Assembly (NCBI RefSeq): GCF_001074825.1
Contig: NZ_JUPG01000036.1
Location: forward strand, 1 to 39,231
DNA from: Streptococcus pseudopneumoniae
GTDB lineage: Bacteria; Bacillota; Bacilli; Lactobacillales; Streptococcaceae
Direction of reading: 5' to 3'
Length of the DNA: 39,231 nucleotides
Below, in pieces: positions 8,049 through 21,219 of the stretch. Position 1 is the first letter of the stretch; the number at the start of each line of letters is the position of its first letter. The translations under genes and the position numbers were made by a program. The notes under the pieces are model-generated. The model was not told the origin of the DNA. It made no database searches and saw only the letters and a program-made list of their open reading frames with translations.

Positions 8049-9832
8049 AAGTTTTCCCCCTTTATGTGTTTTAGTGTAGGTTTACGAGTTAAATGAATCT
8101 CTTCTTTATATTGGCCCTCTGTCTCAAAGATAATGATGCGGTTGGCACCTTCCTTAAGATAACTATGAGGGATATAAAGCGAGAGGGTCGGGCCGACGTT
8201 CCAAAAACGTCCTAGATTCTGCCCATTGACAAAGGCAACTCCCTTACCAAACTCAGACAAGTCTAGGTAAGTATCTTTTGGTTCTTGGACTGTAAAGTCA
8301 TAAGCGTAAAAGGCTGGTTGTCCTTCTGTCCATCCTTTTGAAAAATCAATTTTCTCAGGATTATCCAGTGGTAGTGGATAGTGTTTCCAGTTTAGTAAGA
8401 AGTGTAAATCCTTGCAGACACCTGTTCGGATTCCTTTACGCTGCGTATCAGCTAAGAACTTATGTCCATAGTTGACACGCCCCATATTTTCTATCAAGAT
8501 ATCCAATCTAGACAGCGCTTTCTTTTCACCTTGATAAAAAATATCTTCCCCAATCTCTGTCTGATATTGGGTTTCAACCCACTGACCATCGACATAAAGC
8601 TGAGCTCTATCTCGACCATCAATGATACGAAGTCTTTCTTCTTCTGCATCCCAGTTTGTTTCTGTTCGATAAAGTAGGTAGCCATAACTTTGTCCCAACT
8701 CCTCCATCTTTTTAGGATAGAGACTTTCTACAGGACTTGACAGACTATCCAAGGTTTCAAACAAGGAAACTTTTTCAACTAGTGGAATAGCATCCAATTC
8801 CATACTCTCTTTGTATAGTGGTTCTAACTGCGGATACTCTGGGAAATGTGTCGCCATCATCTTCTTGACTGCCAGATATTTGGCAGTTGGATTTCCTTCT
8901 TCATCCAGAAGGGCATCGTAATCATATGATGTAACTTGTGGCAAGTCCAAAGTCCCTCGAGCCGAACAACCATTCATGAAACCAAAGTTTGTACCACCGT
9001 GGAACATGTAAAGATTGATAGAGCCTTGCTCCAAAACCTCTCGAACTGCATCTGCCAATTCTTTTGGATCCCGTGTGATAATCGGTTCCTTCCAACGATT
9101 GAACCAACCATCCCAGAACTCCATACACATGAGCGGCCATTTCTTGCCATGCTCATCAAAGAATTCCTGCATCTGTGAAAAGTTGTAAGGTGCCTTAGAA
9201 CCAAAGTTCCCTGTTACAAAGAGATCATCTTCGATTAAGGTTCCAGCTTTCAGAGTTGCTCTCCATGGACCGTCTGATGTAAAGAGGGGACAGGTTACGC
9301 CACGCTCTTCCATCAACTGTCGAATCGCTCTCAGGTAAGCCTTATCTTCTCCGTAAGAACCATACTCATTTTCAACCTGCATCATAAGGATATTGCCACC
9401 CTTGTCCAACAAATGTGGGACCAGTCGTGACAAGAGCTGGTCATAGTAGCGACCGACAGCTTCAATATAGGCTGGGTCTGATGAACGAATCCTCATATCT
9501 TTGGTTAAGAGCCAAGCCGGTAAACCACCAAATTCCCACTCCGCACAGATAAACGGTGACGGACGTACAATAGCATAGAGGCCTAAATCTTGTGCTGTTT
9601 GGAGAAATCTCTCCAAATCCAGAGCTCCTTCAAAGTTAAACTCACCCTCACGGGGTTCGTGTAGATTCCAAGCAACGTAAGTCTCTACCGTGTTAAAACC
9701 AAGAGCCTTCAAGTTGTAGAGCGAATGAGACCAATCTTCTGGCGGAATCCTAAAATAATGAATGGCGCCGGACAGAATCTTGAACGGTTTTCCATCTAAA
9801 TAGAAATCGTCCCTAATCTCAAATCGTGTCAT
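8045..9832 (-). CDS. bgaC: Family GH35 beta-galactosidase BgaC
   Basis: A 595-aa glycoside hydrolase family 35 enzyme. The pneumococcal homologue is known to cleave beta-1,3-linked galactose (Gal-beta1,3-GlcNAc/GalNAc). The TIM-barrel start DDFYLDGKPFKILSGAIHYFRIP, the acid/base Glu in MMQVENEYGSYG (about residue 156) and the nucleophile Glu in CMEFWDGWFNRW (about residue 238) are intact. The C-terminal beta domains end in the sugar-binding-like GRFWNVGPTLSLYIPHSYL. There is no signal peptide or sorting motif, although the homologue has been reported at the cell surface. I use ATG 9832, which has AGAAGG nine bases upstream, and reject the TTG at 9850. It is the first gene of the operon, with a near-consensus promoter overlapped by a palindrome, divergent from the GntR gene. 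Confidence 0.95.
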   Translation of the reverse strand: MTRFEIRDDFYLDGKPFKILSGAIHYFRIPPEDWSHSLYNLKALGFNTVETYVAWNLHEPREGEFNFEGALDLERFLQTAQDLGLYAIVRPSPFICAEWEFGGLPAWLLTKDMRIRSSDPAYIEAVGRYYDQLLSRLVPHLLDKGGNILMMQVENEYGSYGEDKAYLRAIRQLMEERGVTCPLFTSDGPWRATLKAGTLIEDDLFVTGNFGSKAPYNFSQMQEFFDEHGKKWPLMCMEFWDGWFNRWKEPIITRDPKELADAVREVLEQGSINLYMFHGGTNFGFMNGCSARGTLDLPQVTSYDYDALLDEEGNPTAKYLAVKKMMATHFPEYPQLEPLYKESMELDAIPLVEKVSLFETLDSLSSPVESLYPKKMEELGQSYGYLLYRTETNWDAEEERLRIIDGRDRAQLYVDGQWVETQYQTEIGEDIFYQGEKKALSRLDILIENMGRVNYGHKFLADTQRKGIRTGVCKDLHFLLNWKHYPLPLDNPEKIDFSKGWTEGQPAFYAYDFTVQEPKDTYLDLSEFGKGVAFVNGQNLGRFWNVGPTLSLYIPHSYLKEGANRIIIFETEGQYKEEIHLTRKPTLKHIKGENL

Positions 9833-9874
9833 ATTATTACCTTCTGACAATTAAAGTTCACGCTTTCATTTGTT

Positions 9875-9912
9875 GATATAGTAAATATATCTCAATATCC
9901 TGCATTTGTCAA
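9875..9912 (-). promoter_or_regulatory. bgaC promoter with an operator-like palindrome
   Basis: On the minus strand: -35 TTGACA (9912-9907), a 17-bp spacer and -10 TATATT (9889-9884), about 50 bases before the bgaC start. A perfect inverted repeat GATATA-N5-TATATC (9875-9891) covers the -10, where a repressor would block RNA polymerase. The divergent GntR/UTRA regulator is the obvious candidate ligand-sensing repressor; this is inferred from position. Confidence 0.8.
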
Positions 9913-10057
9913 TAGGTTTTCACAATTTTTTTCATTTTTTACCAACTTTTACACAAAAAAATTATAAAGATATAGATTTTACAAACATAGAGCTTCAAGT
10001 AGCTAGCATGTATAAAAATGTATAAAATCTCCTTTTTTATATGTAAATTAACCTTAT

Positions 10058-10119
10058 AGTCTATTATTCTAATTTTTTTATTCAAAAGACTACTATTCTT
10101 TCCGTTTTTATGGTAAAAT
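10058..10119 (+). promoter_or_regulatory. GntR gene promoter with imperfect direct repeats
   Basis: An extended -10 TGGTAAAAT occupies 10111-10119, about 33 bases before the regulator's start, with no good -35. Two near-identical 13-mers, agtctattattct (10058-10070) and agactactattct (10087-10099), match at 11 of 13 positions and lie 29 bp apart just upstream. They are candidate binding sites for autoregulation. The rest of the 300-bp divergent spacer is AT-rich and holds nothing else I recognise. Confidence 0.5.
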
Positions 10120-10151
10120 CTTTAACGGAGAAGGAAAATCGAGGTGAAATT

Positions 10152-10868
10152 ATGGCAATTCCAAAATATCAATATATAAAAGATGAATTAAAGAACAAAA
10201 TCATCTCTGGGCAATTTGCAAGTGGAGATAAATTTTACACTGAAGCTGAATTGATTGCAATGTATGATGTTAGTTCTATCACAGTTGTCCGTGCCTTAAA
10301 CGACCTTGCCAAAGATGGTTATATTGTCCGCCAACAAGGAAAGGGTACATTCGTTTCACGCGCACGCAAACACAAACTCGTAGAGTTTTCAGATGTAGAA
10401 GTTTTTGAAACTAAAGATGATAAGGTGACCGTCCTTTCTATTGAACGCGGAAATAAACTAAACTACTTGGAAAAACTTGGATTACGTGGTGATCAGTTCT
10501 ACTACAAGATTGAACGTGTCCGCGAAACAAATGGTGTCGCATACATCTACCACACATCATATATCCCAGAACAATACATCAACGCAAATTATCCAAATCT
10601 TGAATATTATAGTTCTATCTATAACCGTTTCAAATCAGATTACCACATTCACATGAATGATGAACATTTTGAAGAAATCAATGAAATAGCATTTCCAACT
10701 CCAGAACATGCGGCTTCGGTCCTCGGAGTCGATGAGCAATTCCCAACCGTTTTACAAACCAAGACTACTAAGCTAGAGTCTACTGGTCAAGTTCTCGCTT
10801 ACAGCGAAACTTATAAACGAGCGGATTATTACAAAATCAAATTCATTTCATGTGACCGTGATCACTAA
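10152..10868 (+). CDS. GntR-family transcriptional regulator (HutC/UTRA type)
   Basis: A 238-aa DNA-binding regulator. Residues ~5-70 form the winged helix of the GntR family (YQYIKDELKNKIISGQF, the helix-turn-helix TEAELIAMYDVSSITVVRALNDL and the wing QGKGTFV). Residues ~85-235 are the UTRA ligand domain (VLSIERG..., FYYKIERVRETNGVAYIYHTSYIP, SETYKRADYYKIKF), which in this subfamily binds sugar phosphates. I start it at ATG 10152, which has GAGGTG upstream; the earlier ATG at 10110 falls in the -10. It is divergent from the bgaC-PTS-agaS operon and probably represses it until a galactosamine-type phosphosugar is present. That target is inferred from position and from the palindrome over the bgaC -10. 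Confidence 0.9.
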   Translation: MAIPKYQYIKDELKNKIISGQFASGDKFYTEAELIAMYDVSSITVVRALNDLAKDGYIVRQQGKGTFVSRARKHKLVEFSDVEVFETKDDKVTVLSIERGNKLNYLEKLGLRGDQFYYKIERVRETNGVAYIYHTSYIPEQYINANYPNLEYYSSIYNRFKSDYHIHMNDEHFEEINEIAFPTPEHAASVLGVDEQFPTVLQTKTTKLESTGQVLAYSETYKRADYYKIKFISCDRDH

Positions 10869-10874
10869 GAAGAA

Positions 10875-10899
10875 AGCCTGAGCACCGCTTAGGCTTTTT
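10875..10899 (+). terminator. Rho-independent terminator of the GntR gene
   Basis: AGCCTGAGC-ACC-GCTTAGGCT forms a 9-bp stem with one G-U pair on the plus-strand RNA, a 3-base loop and a run of five T. It starts six bases after the stop codon. Confidence 0.88.
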
Positions 10900-15160
<4,261 letters not shown>

Positions 15161-15172
15161 GTCTTTTGGATA

Positions 15173-15213
15173 AAAAATAAACAGCGAGATTGTGAACCTC
15201 GCTGTTTATTTTT
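15173..15213. terminator. Bidirectional terminator between strH and purB
   Basis: A 16-bp perfect stem (AAAAATAAACAGCGAG paired with CTCGCTGTTTATTTTT) with a 9-base loop. An A run on one side and a T run on the other make it function in both directions for the two convergent genes. Confidence 0.93.
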
Positions 15214-15216
15214 TAA

Positions 15217-16515
15217 TTAATCACCAAGTCCAAGACGTTCAAAGATATCATCCACTCGTTTGGTGTAATAAAGAGGGTTGAAGATCTCATCGATTTCCTC
15301 TTGAGTCAGGCGTGATGTCACCTCTGGATCTGCCTCAAGAAGTAGTTTAAAGTCTACTTGATTGTCCCAAGAGTAAGCTGTTTTTGGTTGCACCAGGTCA
15401 TAGGCTTGCTCACGAGTCATGCCTTTTTCAATCAAGGTCAACATGGCACGTTGGCTGAAGATAAGACCAAAAGTCGAGTTCATGTTGCGAATCATATTTT
15501 CTGGGAAGACAGTCAAGTTCTTAACAATATTTCCAAAACGGTTGAGCATGTAGTCAATCAAAATGGTTGTATCTGGTGTGATGATACGCTCAGCTGATGA
15601 GTGAGAGATATCACGTTCATGCCAGAGAGCTACGTTTTCATAAGCCGTAATCATGTGACCACGGATAACACGCGCAAGACCTGTCATGTTTTCAGAACCG
15701 ATTGGGTTGCGTTTGTGAGGCATAGCAGATGAACCTTTTTGACCTTTGGCGAAGAACTCTTCCACTTCACGTTGCTCAGATTTTTGAAGACCACGGATCT
15801 CCGTTGCCATACGCTCGATGGAAGTCGCGATGCTAGCAAGGACTGCAAAGTACTCAGCGTGAAGGTCACGAGGAAGCACCTGTGTAGAGATTTCTTGAGC
15901 ACGAATACCAAGCTTGTCGCAGACGTATTGCTCTACGAATGGTGGGATGTTGGCAAAATTTCCAACTGCACCAGAAATTTTCCCAGCTTCCACACCAGCA
16001 GCCGCATGCTCGAAACGCTCGATGTTGCGCTTCATTTCGCTGTACCAAGTCGCAAGCTTGAGACCAAAAGTTGTCGGCTCAGCGTGCACACCGTGGGTAC
16101 GCCCCATCATGATGGTAAACTTGTGCTCCTTAGCCTTATCAGCGATGATGTTGATGAAATTTTCAAGGTCACGACGGATGATGTCGTTGGCCTGCTTGTA
16201 GAGGTAACCATAGGCCGTATCCACCACATCAGTTGATGTCAAACCGTAATGGACCCACTTACGCTCTTCACCAAGCGTTTCAGAAACCGCACGCGTGAAA
16301 GCCACCACATCATGACGAGTCTCTTGCTCAATCTCCAAAATACGGTCGATGTCAAAGTCCGCCTTTTCGCGAATCAAAGCCACATCTTCCTTAGGGATTT
16401 CCCCCAACTCAGCCCATGCCTCGTCAGCCAAGATTTCCACCTCAAGCCAAGCACGGTATTTATTTTCTTCACTCCAAATGTTCGCCATCTCAGGGCGAGA
16501 GTAACGGTTGATCAT
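15217..16515 (-). CDS. purB: Adenylosuccinate lyase
   Basis: A 432-aa homotetrameric enzyme of the fumarase/aspartase superfamily. It splits SAICAR to AICAR plus fumarate and adenylosuccinate to AMP plus fumarate. The signature [11 protein letters not shown], the substrate motifs [15 protein letters not shown] and [11 protein letters not shown], and the N-terminal [20 protein letters not shown] are intact, and the length is normal. ATG 16515 follows AAAGGAAAAATTAAC. It is the last pathway gene of the minus-strand purine cluster, but separated from purK by three kilobases of accessory genes. Confidence 0.97.
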   Translation of the reverse strand: MINRYSRPEMANIWSEENKYRAWLEVEILADEAWAELGEIPKEDVALIREKADFDIDRILEIEQETRHDVVAFTRAVSETLGEERKWVHYGLTSTDVVDTAYGYLYKQANDIIRRDLENFINIIADKAKEHKFTIMMGRTHGVHAEPTTFGLKLATWYSEMKRNIERFEHAAAGVEAGKISGAVGNFANIPPFVEQYVCDKLGIRAQEISTQVLPRDLHAEYFAVLASIATSIERMATEIRGLQKSEQREVEEFFAKGQKGSSAMPHKRNPIGSENMTGLARVIRGHMITAYENVALWHERDISHSSAERIITPDTTILIDYMLNRFGNIVKNLTVFPENMIRNMNSTFGLIFSQRAMLTLIEKGMTREQAYDLVQPKTAYSWDNQVDFKLLLEADPEVTSRLTQEEIDEIFNPLYYTKRVDDIFERLGLGD

Positions 16516-16585
16516 GTTGTTAATTTTTCCTTTCTTTTTCTACTTCACGATGTGAAAACAAAGCATAGAACATTGATTAGCCAAA

Positions 16586-16813
16586 TTATTCAAATTCTTC
16601 TTTCCCAATCCATACAGACGGGTAATGTTCCAATGAATTAAGGTCTGTATCCAGTGGCAAGTCATAAATTGCTAAATAGTTTTCAGGGTATTGAGCAAGC
16701 AACTCTTCATACTTAGATTTCACCTTTTCGTGATTACTACTAGCATACAAGACTTCGACGACTGCTCCAGTATTATCTTTTTCAACAAATGCGTTGACAA
16801 TGAGTTGTATCAT
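16586..16813 (-). CDS. Small hypothetical protein (75 aa)
   Basis: A 75-aa soluble, acidic protein rich in charged residues: VVEVLYASSNHEKVKSKYEELLAQYPENYLAIYDLPLDTDL. I recall a small conserved gene at this place upstream of purB in pneumococci but know no function. The ribosome site is weak (GGAC about 17 bases upstream of ATG 16813). A decayed copy of its last ~47 codons lies 1.5 kb upstream, on the other side of the DUF3800-like gene, which indicates local duplication. Confidence 0.65.
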   Translation of the reverse strand: MIQLIVNAFVEKDNTGAVVEVLYASSNHEKVKSKYEELLAQYPENYLAIYDLPLDTDLNSLEHYPSVWIGKEEFE

Positions 16814-16886
16814 ATAATTGATAAAGTCCGTAGCCCGTATTCAGTTTTAATGAATATAGGTGCCCTTGTTCCTTTCTTTTTTATTT

Positions 16887-18143
16887 TTAATTAAGTAATT
16901 GATTCAAATCTTCTAAAACATTATAATTCATACTGTTATAATTATTAATAATCAGACTACGTGAATTTTGATACTCTATCCAAAATGATTCATTTATTTT
17001 CGATAGATTACTACTTAATAACTGTGTAATTACTGATACAAGTTGATTCATATTCGAATTTTGCTCTAAGGCCGCAACTCCAAATTGTAATCTAGCGATT
17101 GCTAAACAAAACGCCCAATCATCAATTGATAACGTGAATTTTATATTATTACAATCTATTTTTGATAAGACAAATGAAAATACTAGCAAACTCCAAATAT
17201 TATTCGTGCTAATTGTCCAAGAAGTACCTTTATTTTTAAAGTCTTTGATAATATTACTAAAAGACTTATAAACAACTGAAACTACATTATCTGCATATTG
17301 AATTAATTCATCAACATGGCTTCCCTCGGAAATACGTACATCTAATGACGTAGCTGCTAACTCACTCAGTATAACTTCATCTATACTACAAATTGGATCT
17401 ATAATAATAGAGCTATTCTCATAAATTCTACCCTGTTTGATTAGTTGTACTAATAGCTCTCCTAATGCAGTTAAATTTATTAAATTACTAATTTTGCGAT
17501 CTTGAGTATAAGCCCCTTTATATAAAATCGAATTTGATATCTGAGAAATTGATTGCTTATCTTTAATTAATTTCTTTATTCTCGAGTTAAGAAATTCAAA
17601 TTGGGAATCTTTTCGAATCAATTTACGAAATTGTCTCAATGCTGTTAGTAAAGCTTTCTCACGCTCCTTTAAATCCGATTTATCTATATTCGTAGCTTTT
17701 AAAAACAGATTTTCAATCTGCAAAAAGCCATCATATTTTAATAACGAATTTATCAATTCATAAAAATATGCTAGATTTTTATCACGAAATTCAAAACCTA
17801 AAATGCTAATAACTAATTCAGTAGCAATATAAAAATATTTGTCGTATATATTAACATAAAAATGACTGCTATCTAAGTAATTAGAAATAAAATCTTCTAA
17901 TGCTCTATTATTCATCTCTTTGTTTATAAAGAGATCATTTCCTTTTATTTCATTTTTCTCATCTTGAATAGATTTATGTTCTAACTTAAACTGAGAATAT
18001 TGACTTAATAGAAGAGGTTCCTCTGATTCATCTGTAATAACTCCACCATATACAAAATAATTTTGTTGCCCAATATTAAATTTTCCATTTTTTTCAGCAA
18101 TACCGCCTGTATTACCAGATTCATCAAGGTATACTTTTTTCAT
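16887..18143 (-). CDS. DUF3800-like protein (418 aa)
   Basis: The N-terminus reads MKKVYLDESGNTGG followed by YFVYGGVITDE. This Asp-Glu-Ser-Gly motif plus a following hydrophobic strand is the hallmark of DUF3800 proteins, an RNase H-like superfamily of unknown function. Near residue 275 there is a second motif, HVDELIQYADNVVSVVYKSF, matching the family's Q-x-A-D segment. The acidic residues in YLDESG and YAD could form a metal site. The middle is Lys/Glu/Asn-rich and mostly helical. I start at ATG 18143, which has AAAGGAAATTG upstream. The gene is strikingly AT-rich compared with purB and purK, which suggests horizontal gain. DUF3800 genes are often seen in accessory or defence contexts; that role is inference here. 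Confidence 0.7.
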   Translation of the reverse strand: MKKVYLDESGNTGGIAEKNGKFNIGQQNYFVYGGVITDESEEPLLLSQYSQFKLEHKSIQDEKNEIKGNDLFINKEMNNRALEDFISNYLDSSHFYVNIYDKYFYIATELVISILGFEFRDKNLAYFYELINSLLKYDGFLQIENLFLKATNIDKSDLKEREKALLTALRQFRKLIRKDSQFEFLNSRIKKLIKDKQSISQISNSILYKGAYTQDRKISNLINLTALGELLVQLIKQGRIYENSSIIIDPICSIDEVILSELAATSLDVRISEGSHVDELIQYADNVVSVVYKSFSNIIKDFKNKGTSWTISTNNIWSLLVFSFVLSKIDCNNIKFTLSIDDWAFCLAIARLQFGVAALEQNSNMNQLVSVITQLLSSNLSKINESFWIEYQNSRSLIINNYNSMNYNVLEDLNQLLN

Positions 18144-18156
18144 CAATTTCCTTTCC

Positions 18157-18300
18157 TTACTCACCCCCTCTTTTCCAAATAAACACAGATGGGTAGTTCG
18201 ATAAAGTGTTAAAATAGACATCCAACAACAAATCATATATCGCTAAATGTTTCTCAGAGTATTGAGTAACCAGCTCTTCAAACTTAGCTTTCACCTTTTC
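18157..18300 (-). pseudogene. Decayed 3' copy of the 75-aa protein gene
   Basis: On the minus strand this reads EKVKAKFEELVTQYSEKH, then LAIYDLLLDVYFNTL, then SNYPSVFIWKRGGE and a stop. This aligns without gaps to the last 47 residues of the 75-aa protein at 16586 (EKVKSKYEELLAQYPENYLAIYDL...). The first ~28 codons are missing and no start codon with a ribosome site exists. It ends 13 bases before the DUF3800-like start, so that gene sits between an intact and a broken copy of the same small gene. Confidence 0.88.
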
Positions 18301-18310
18301 ACAAATGTAA

Positions 18311-19450
18311 TCATAGTAACATTCTTAAAAAAAAGGTATCTGGAATATTTTGCTTGGGGATATTTTTATTTGATTCAATTATTTGCACTAATTTTTCATA
18401 GTTTTCATTTTCCATTATTTTATCTTTATAATTTTCACCACCATAAAATACACAACCACGAATTTCCCTATACAAATCCATCCCAGTGTATTTACTTAGC
18501 TGTCTATATTTATCTTTTGCAATATCGTCTCCGAGCTTTATCTTATAATTTATTATTATTGTCCCTAAAGTATAAGATGAAATACACATATTTCCAATGG
18601 TTGTAAACACTTCTTTCTCAGCATCCAATTTTACATCTATAACAATCTCTCTATATTGACTAATAATCTCAGCTAATTGTTTATTGCTAAAGTATTCATT
18701 TATTTCTTTAGGTAATCCAATTTGTTCTATCATTTCTGGAGTTACAACAATTTGGATACTCTTTTTTATTGTATCTACCATATATGGATTTAAAAAATTA
18801 TTAATGATTATTGGAATAGTAACCGATAAGATAACTCCCACAAAAAATGTGCTTTTCGAAACTTTTCTTAGGTAGGGGAGAGGTAAAACAATTGTTAGAG
18901 CAAGGTAACAAACAAGCACTAAAAAAAAGTAAAATAAAATTACACTAAACTTTTGAATATCATCAAAGGAATTAAGAATTAATATTGAAACTGCTATTGG
19001 AATTAAGTAATATTGGAAGCTCACCCAGTAGTACCTATATCTCAACAAATATATCATCAAATCTACAAAAAATAAAATGTAGCTTATTATTCCTAGAACG
19101 AATATAACAGCTTCATTTGAAAAAAAAATAAGAATTAATGCAAACACACTCATTATTATCATGATAATAAAAGACGAAAATTCGAATAATTTTTTATCTA
19201 TAATTCTTCTTTTTTCAATATCTGTTTTCATAGATTCATCTAAAATGTAAAAATAATTTTTATCCCTTACTTCTTTAATTAAATCCTTTATATTGTTAAA
19301 TGGATCATCTATTTTAATATAATAATATCCAGAAATAGATAGAAGTAGTATGAAGGATATTAATAATAAAATTTTATTATTTGAGTATACTGCTAATAAA
19401 AATAATCCAATACTACATAAACTATAAAATTTTTTAAAATTTAAGAACAC
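18311..19450 (-). CDS. Polytopic membrane protein of unknown function
   Basis: A 379-aa protein I do not recognise. Two hydrophobic segments lie at residues ~10-42, then a charged loop (IKIDDPFNNIKDLIKEVRDKNYF), then about six more segments between ~90 and 225 (FSSFIIMIIMSVFALILIFF, VIFVLGIISYILFFVDLMIYLL, YLIPIAVSILIL, FSVILFYFFLVLVCYLALTIVL, TFFVGVILSVTIPIIINNF). A soluble C-terminal half of ~150 residues is Lys/Glu-rich. The start is GTG 19450 with AGAGGTGAG 11 bases upstream, immediately after purK; the stop overlaps the pseudogene region. Very AT-rich, unlike the pur genes. Adjacency to the DUF3800-like gene suggests the two arrived together. Confidence 0.65.
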   Translation of the reverse strand: MFLNFKKFYSLCSIGLFLLAVYSNNKILLLISFILLLSISGYYYIKIDDPFNNIKDLIKEVRDKNYFYILDESMKTDIEKRRIIDKKLFEFSSFIIMIIMSVFALILIFFSNEAVIFVLGIISYILFFVDLMIYLLRYRYYWVSFQYYLIPIAVSILILNSFDDIQKFSVILFYFFLVLVCYLALTIVLPLPYLRKVSKSTFFVGVILSVTIPIIINNFLNPYMVDTIKKSIQIVVTPEMIEQIGLPKEINEYFSNKQLAEIISQYREIVIDVKLDAEKEVFTTIGNMCISSYTLGTIIINYKIKLGDDIAKDKYRQLSKYTGMDLYREIRGCVFYGGENYKDKIMENENYEKLVQIIESNKNIPKQNIPDTFFLRMLL

Positions 19451-19468
19451 TCTTTCAAACTCACCTCT

Positions 19469-20557
19469 TCAATCAATCCCTTTCCCAAATTCATCCACAC
19501 TATCTGGCACATCACTAAACAAGGTTACATGTCCCATCTTACGGTTGTGTTTCACTTCTATTTTACCATATAAGTGGAGGTGGGCGCTTGGATTTTCTGT
19601 GACATATTTTTCAGCAACCTCGACATGCTGGCCGAGAATATTAAGCATGACTGCTGGTGTATGTAGTTTGATAGCTGGCAATGGTGCTCCCAGAACTCCC
19701 AGAATATGAGTGTCAAACTGGGAGAAGTCGCAGGCTTCAATCGAGTAGTGCCCAGAGTTGTGTGGGCGTGGAGCAATTTCATTGACTATAATATCATCAG
19801 CTGTCGCAAACATTTCCACGCAGAGAGTTCCAGATAAGTTAAGCTGTTCAGCAATCTTCACTGCCATAGCTTTGGCTTTTTCAGCTAGACTTGTTGAAAT
19901 GCGGGCTGGCACGATGGTCTTAGACAGGATATTATTGCGATGGATATTTTCCTGAACCGGAAAAACCGTCACGTGTTTGCCATTTCCTGACACGATGACA
20001 GAAATCTCAAGGTCAAAGTTGACAAATTCTTCCAAAACACAGCCTGCAGAGTCCGCTAACGCATAGCCTGCTTCCAAGTCTGCTTCTGAACGAATAACCT
20101 TCTGACCATGGCCATCGTAGCCACCAGTCGCAGTCTTGAGAACATAGTTTTTCGATAGGTCAATATCTGCCAAGTCTTGGCTTGAGGTCACAACCTTGTA
20201 GGGTACCACGGTGACTTGAGCCTTATTTAAGAGGAAGTCCTTTTCAAAAATGCGATTTTGAGAGATGCGGAGCAGGTCTGTACCTTGTGGAAGCTGACCG
20301 TCTTTGATAACAGCGTCCAAACCGTCAGCGTCTACATTTTCAAACTCATAGGTGAGGACATCGCAACGCTCAGCCAACTGACGGAGGGCGTTCACATCGT
20401 TATAGGGAGCCACGATGATTTCCGCTACCCGAGAAGCTGGGCAATCCGCAGCAGGATCCAGCGCGATAACCTTGTGCCCCATGTAGATAGCAGAAATGGC
20501 CATCATCTGCCCCAGCTGACCGCCACCAATAATTCCGATTGTTTTAGATGAGCTCAT
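19469..20557 (-). CDS. purK: N5-carboxyaminoimidazole ribonucleotide synthase
   Basis: A 362-aa ATP-grasp enzyme that carboxylates aminoimidazole ribonucleotide with bicarbonate and ATP, in tandem with PurE. The N-terminal nucleotide motif [14 protein letters not shown], the ATP-grasp elements [13 protein letters not shown] and [30 protein letters not shown] are intact. I use ATG 20557 ([10 protein letters not shown]), which overlaps the end of purE by 14 bases and has GAGGAG upstream. The longer version starting at 20617 lies entirely inside purE. Confidence 0.95.
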   Translation of the reverse strand: MSSSKTIGIIGGGQLGQMMAISAIYMGHKVIALDPAADCPASRVAEIIVAPYNDVNALRQLAERCDVLTYEFENVDADGLDAVIKDGQLPQGTDLLRISQNRIFEKDFLLNKAQVTVVPYKVVTSSQDLADIDLSKNYVLKTATGGYDGHGQKVIRSEADLEAGYALADSAGCVLEEFVNFDLEISVIVSGNGKHVTVFPVQENIHRNNILSKTIVPARISTSLAEKAKAMAVKIAEQLNLSGTLCVEMFATADDIIVNEIAPRPHNSGHYSIEACDFSQFDTHILGVLGAPLPAIKLHTPAVMLNILGQHVEVAEKYVTENPSAHLHLYGKIEVKHNRKMGHVTLFSDVPDSVDEFGKGID

Positions 20558-21032
20558 TTGTAGACTCCTCTGCGATTTTTCCTTGCTCCTCTGCGAAATC
20601 TGCCAATGCTGTCGCAATAGCCTGGTCCTCTACTGATAGGAGACGGAGGGCAAAGAGGGCAGCGTTAATCGCTCCAGCTTCCCCGATAGCCATAGTCGCA
20701 ACAGGCACACCACCTGGCATCTGAACGATAGAGTAGAGCGAGTCCACGCCACTAAGAGCGCGCGATTTGACAGGTACCCCGATGACAGGAAGGGTTGTTT
20801 TGGCTGCGAACATTCCTGGCAAATGGGCTGCACCACCAGCACCTGCGATAATGATCTTGATACCACGGCTACGAGCTTCTTCAGCATGTCTGAACATGAG
20901 GTCTGGTGTACGGTGGGCAGAGACAACTTTCTTTTCGTAAGCTACACCGAAGCGGTCTAGAACCTCTGCTGTTTTTTGCATAGTTGCCCAGTCGGATTTT
21001 GAGCCCATGATGATGGAAATTACTGGTTTCAT
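20544..21032 (-). CDS. purE: N5-carboxyaminoimidazole ribonucleotide mutase
   Basis: A 162-aa class I PurE, which moves the carboxylate within N5-CAIR to give CAIR. The catalytic loop motifs [13 protein letters not shown] and [11 protein letters not shown] and the conserved [14 protein letters not shown] are present. I start at ATG 21032, which has AAGGAGAAG directly upstream; the track to 21056 has no such site. It is translationally coupled to purK. Confidence 0.96.
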   Translation of the reverse strand: MKPVISIIMGSKSDWATMQKTAEVLDRFGVAYEKKVVSAHRTPDLMFRHAEEARSRGIKIIIAGAGGAAHLPGMFAAKTTLPVIGVPVKSRALSGVDSLYSIVQMPGGVPVATMAIGEAGAINAALFALRLLSVEDQAIATALADFAEEQGKIAEESTNELI

Positions 21033-21136
21033 TTCTTCTCCTTTTTCTTTCAACAATCACCTTAGGTTGTGAGGGACGGCAGCAAACCTTCGGTTTCATT
21101 CCTAAACTTTGAGCCTAAGATCTCAAATTTTCCCTA

Positions 21137-21161
21137 GACCAGAACATGCACTGTTCTGGTC
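21137..21161. other. Palindromic hairpin in the purD-purE spacer
   Basis: A perfect 10-bp stem GACCAGAACA/TGTTCTGGTC with a 5-base loop lies in the 190-bp spacer between purD and purE. On the minus strand TAGGGAAAATTTG follows, so it does not look like a strong terminator for purD; on the plus strand TTTTC follows. A smaller GCGAC/GTCGC hairpin lies near 21190-21205. Function unknown; it may be a partial terminator or a degenerate repeat element. Confidence 0.5.
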
Positions 21162-21219
21162 TTTTCACCACGGTGACCATTATCGTATTTGGCGACTTCG
21201 TCGCGTTATTCTTATATAT

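Noticed and set aside
9833-9850. Longer BgaC beginning MSEGNN
   Set aside because: It would need a TTG start without a ribosome site, whereas ATG 9832 has AGAAGG at good spacing.
20558-20617. Longer PurK N-terminus
   Set aside because: It lies wholly within purE in another frame; the Rossmann-like motif starts directly after the chosen ATG.
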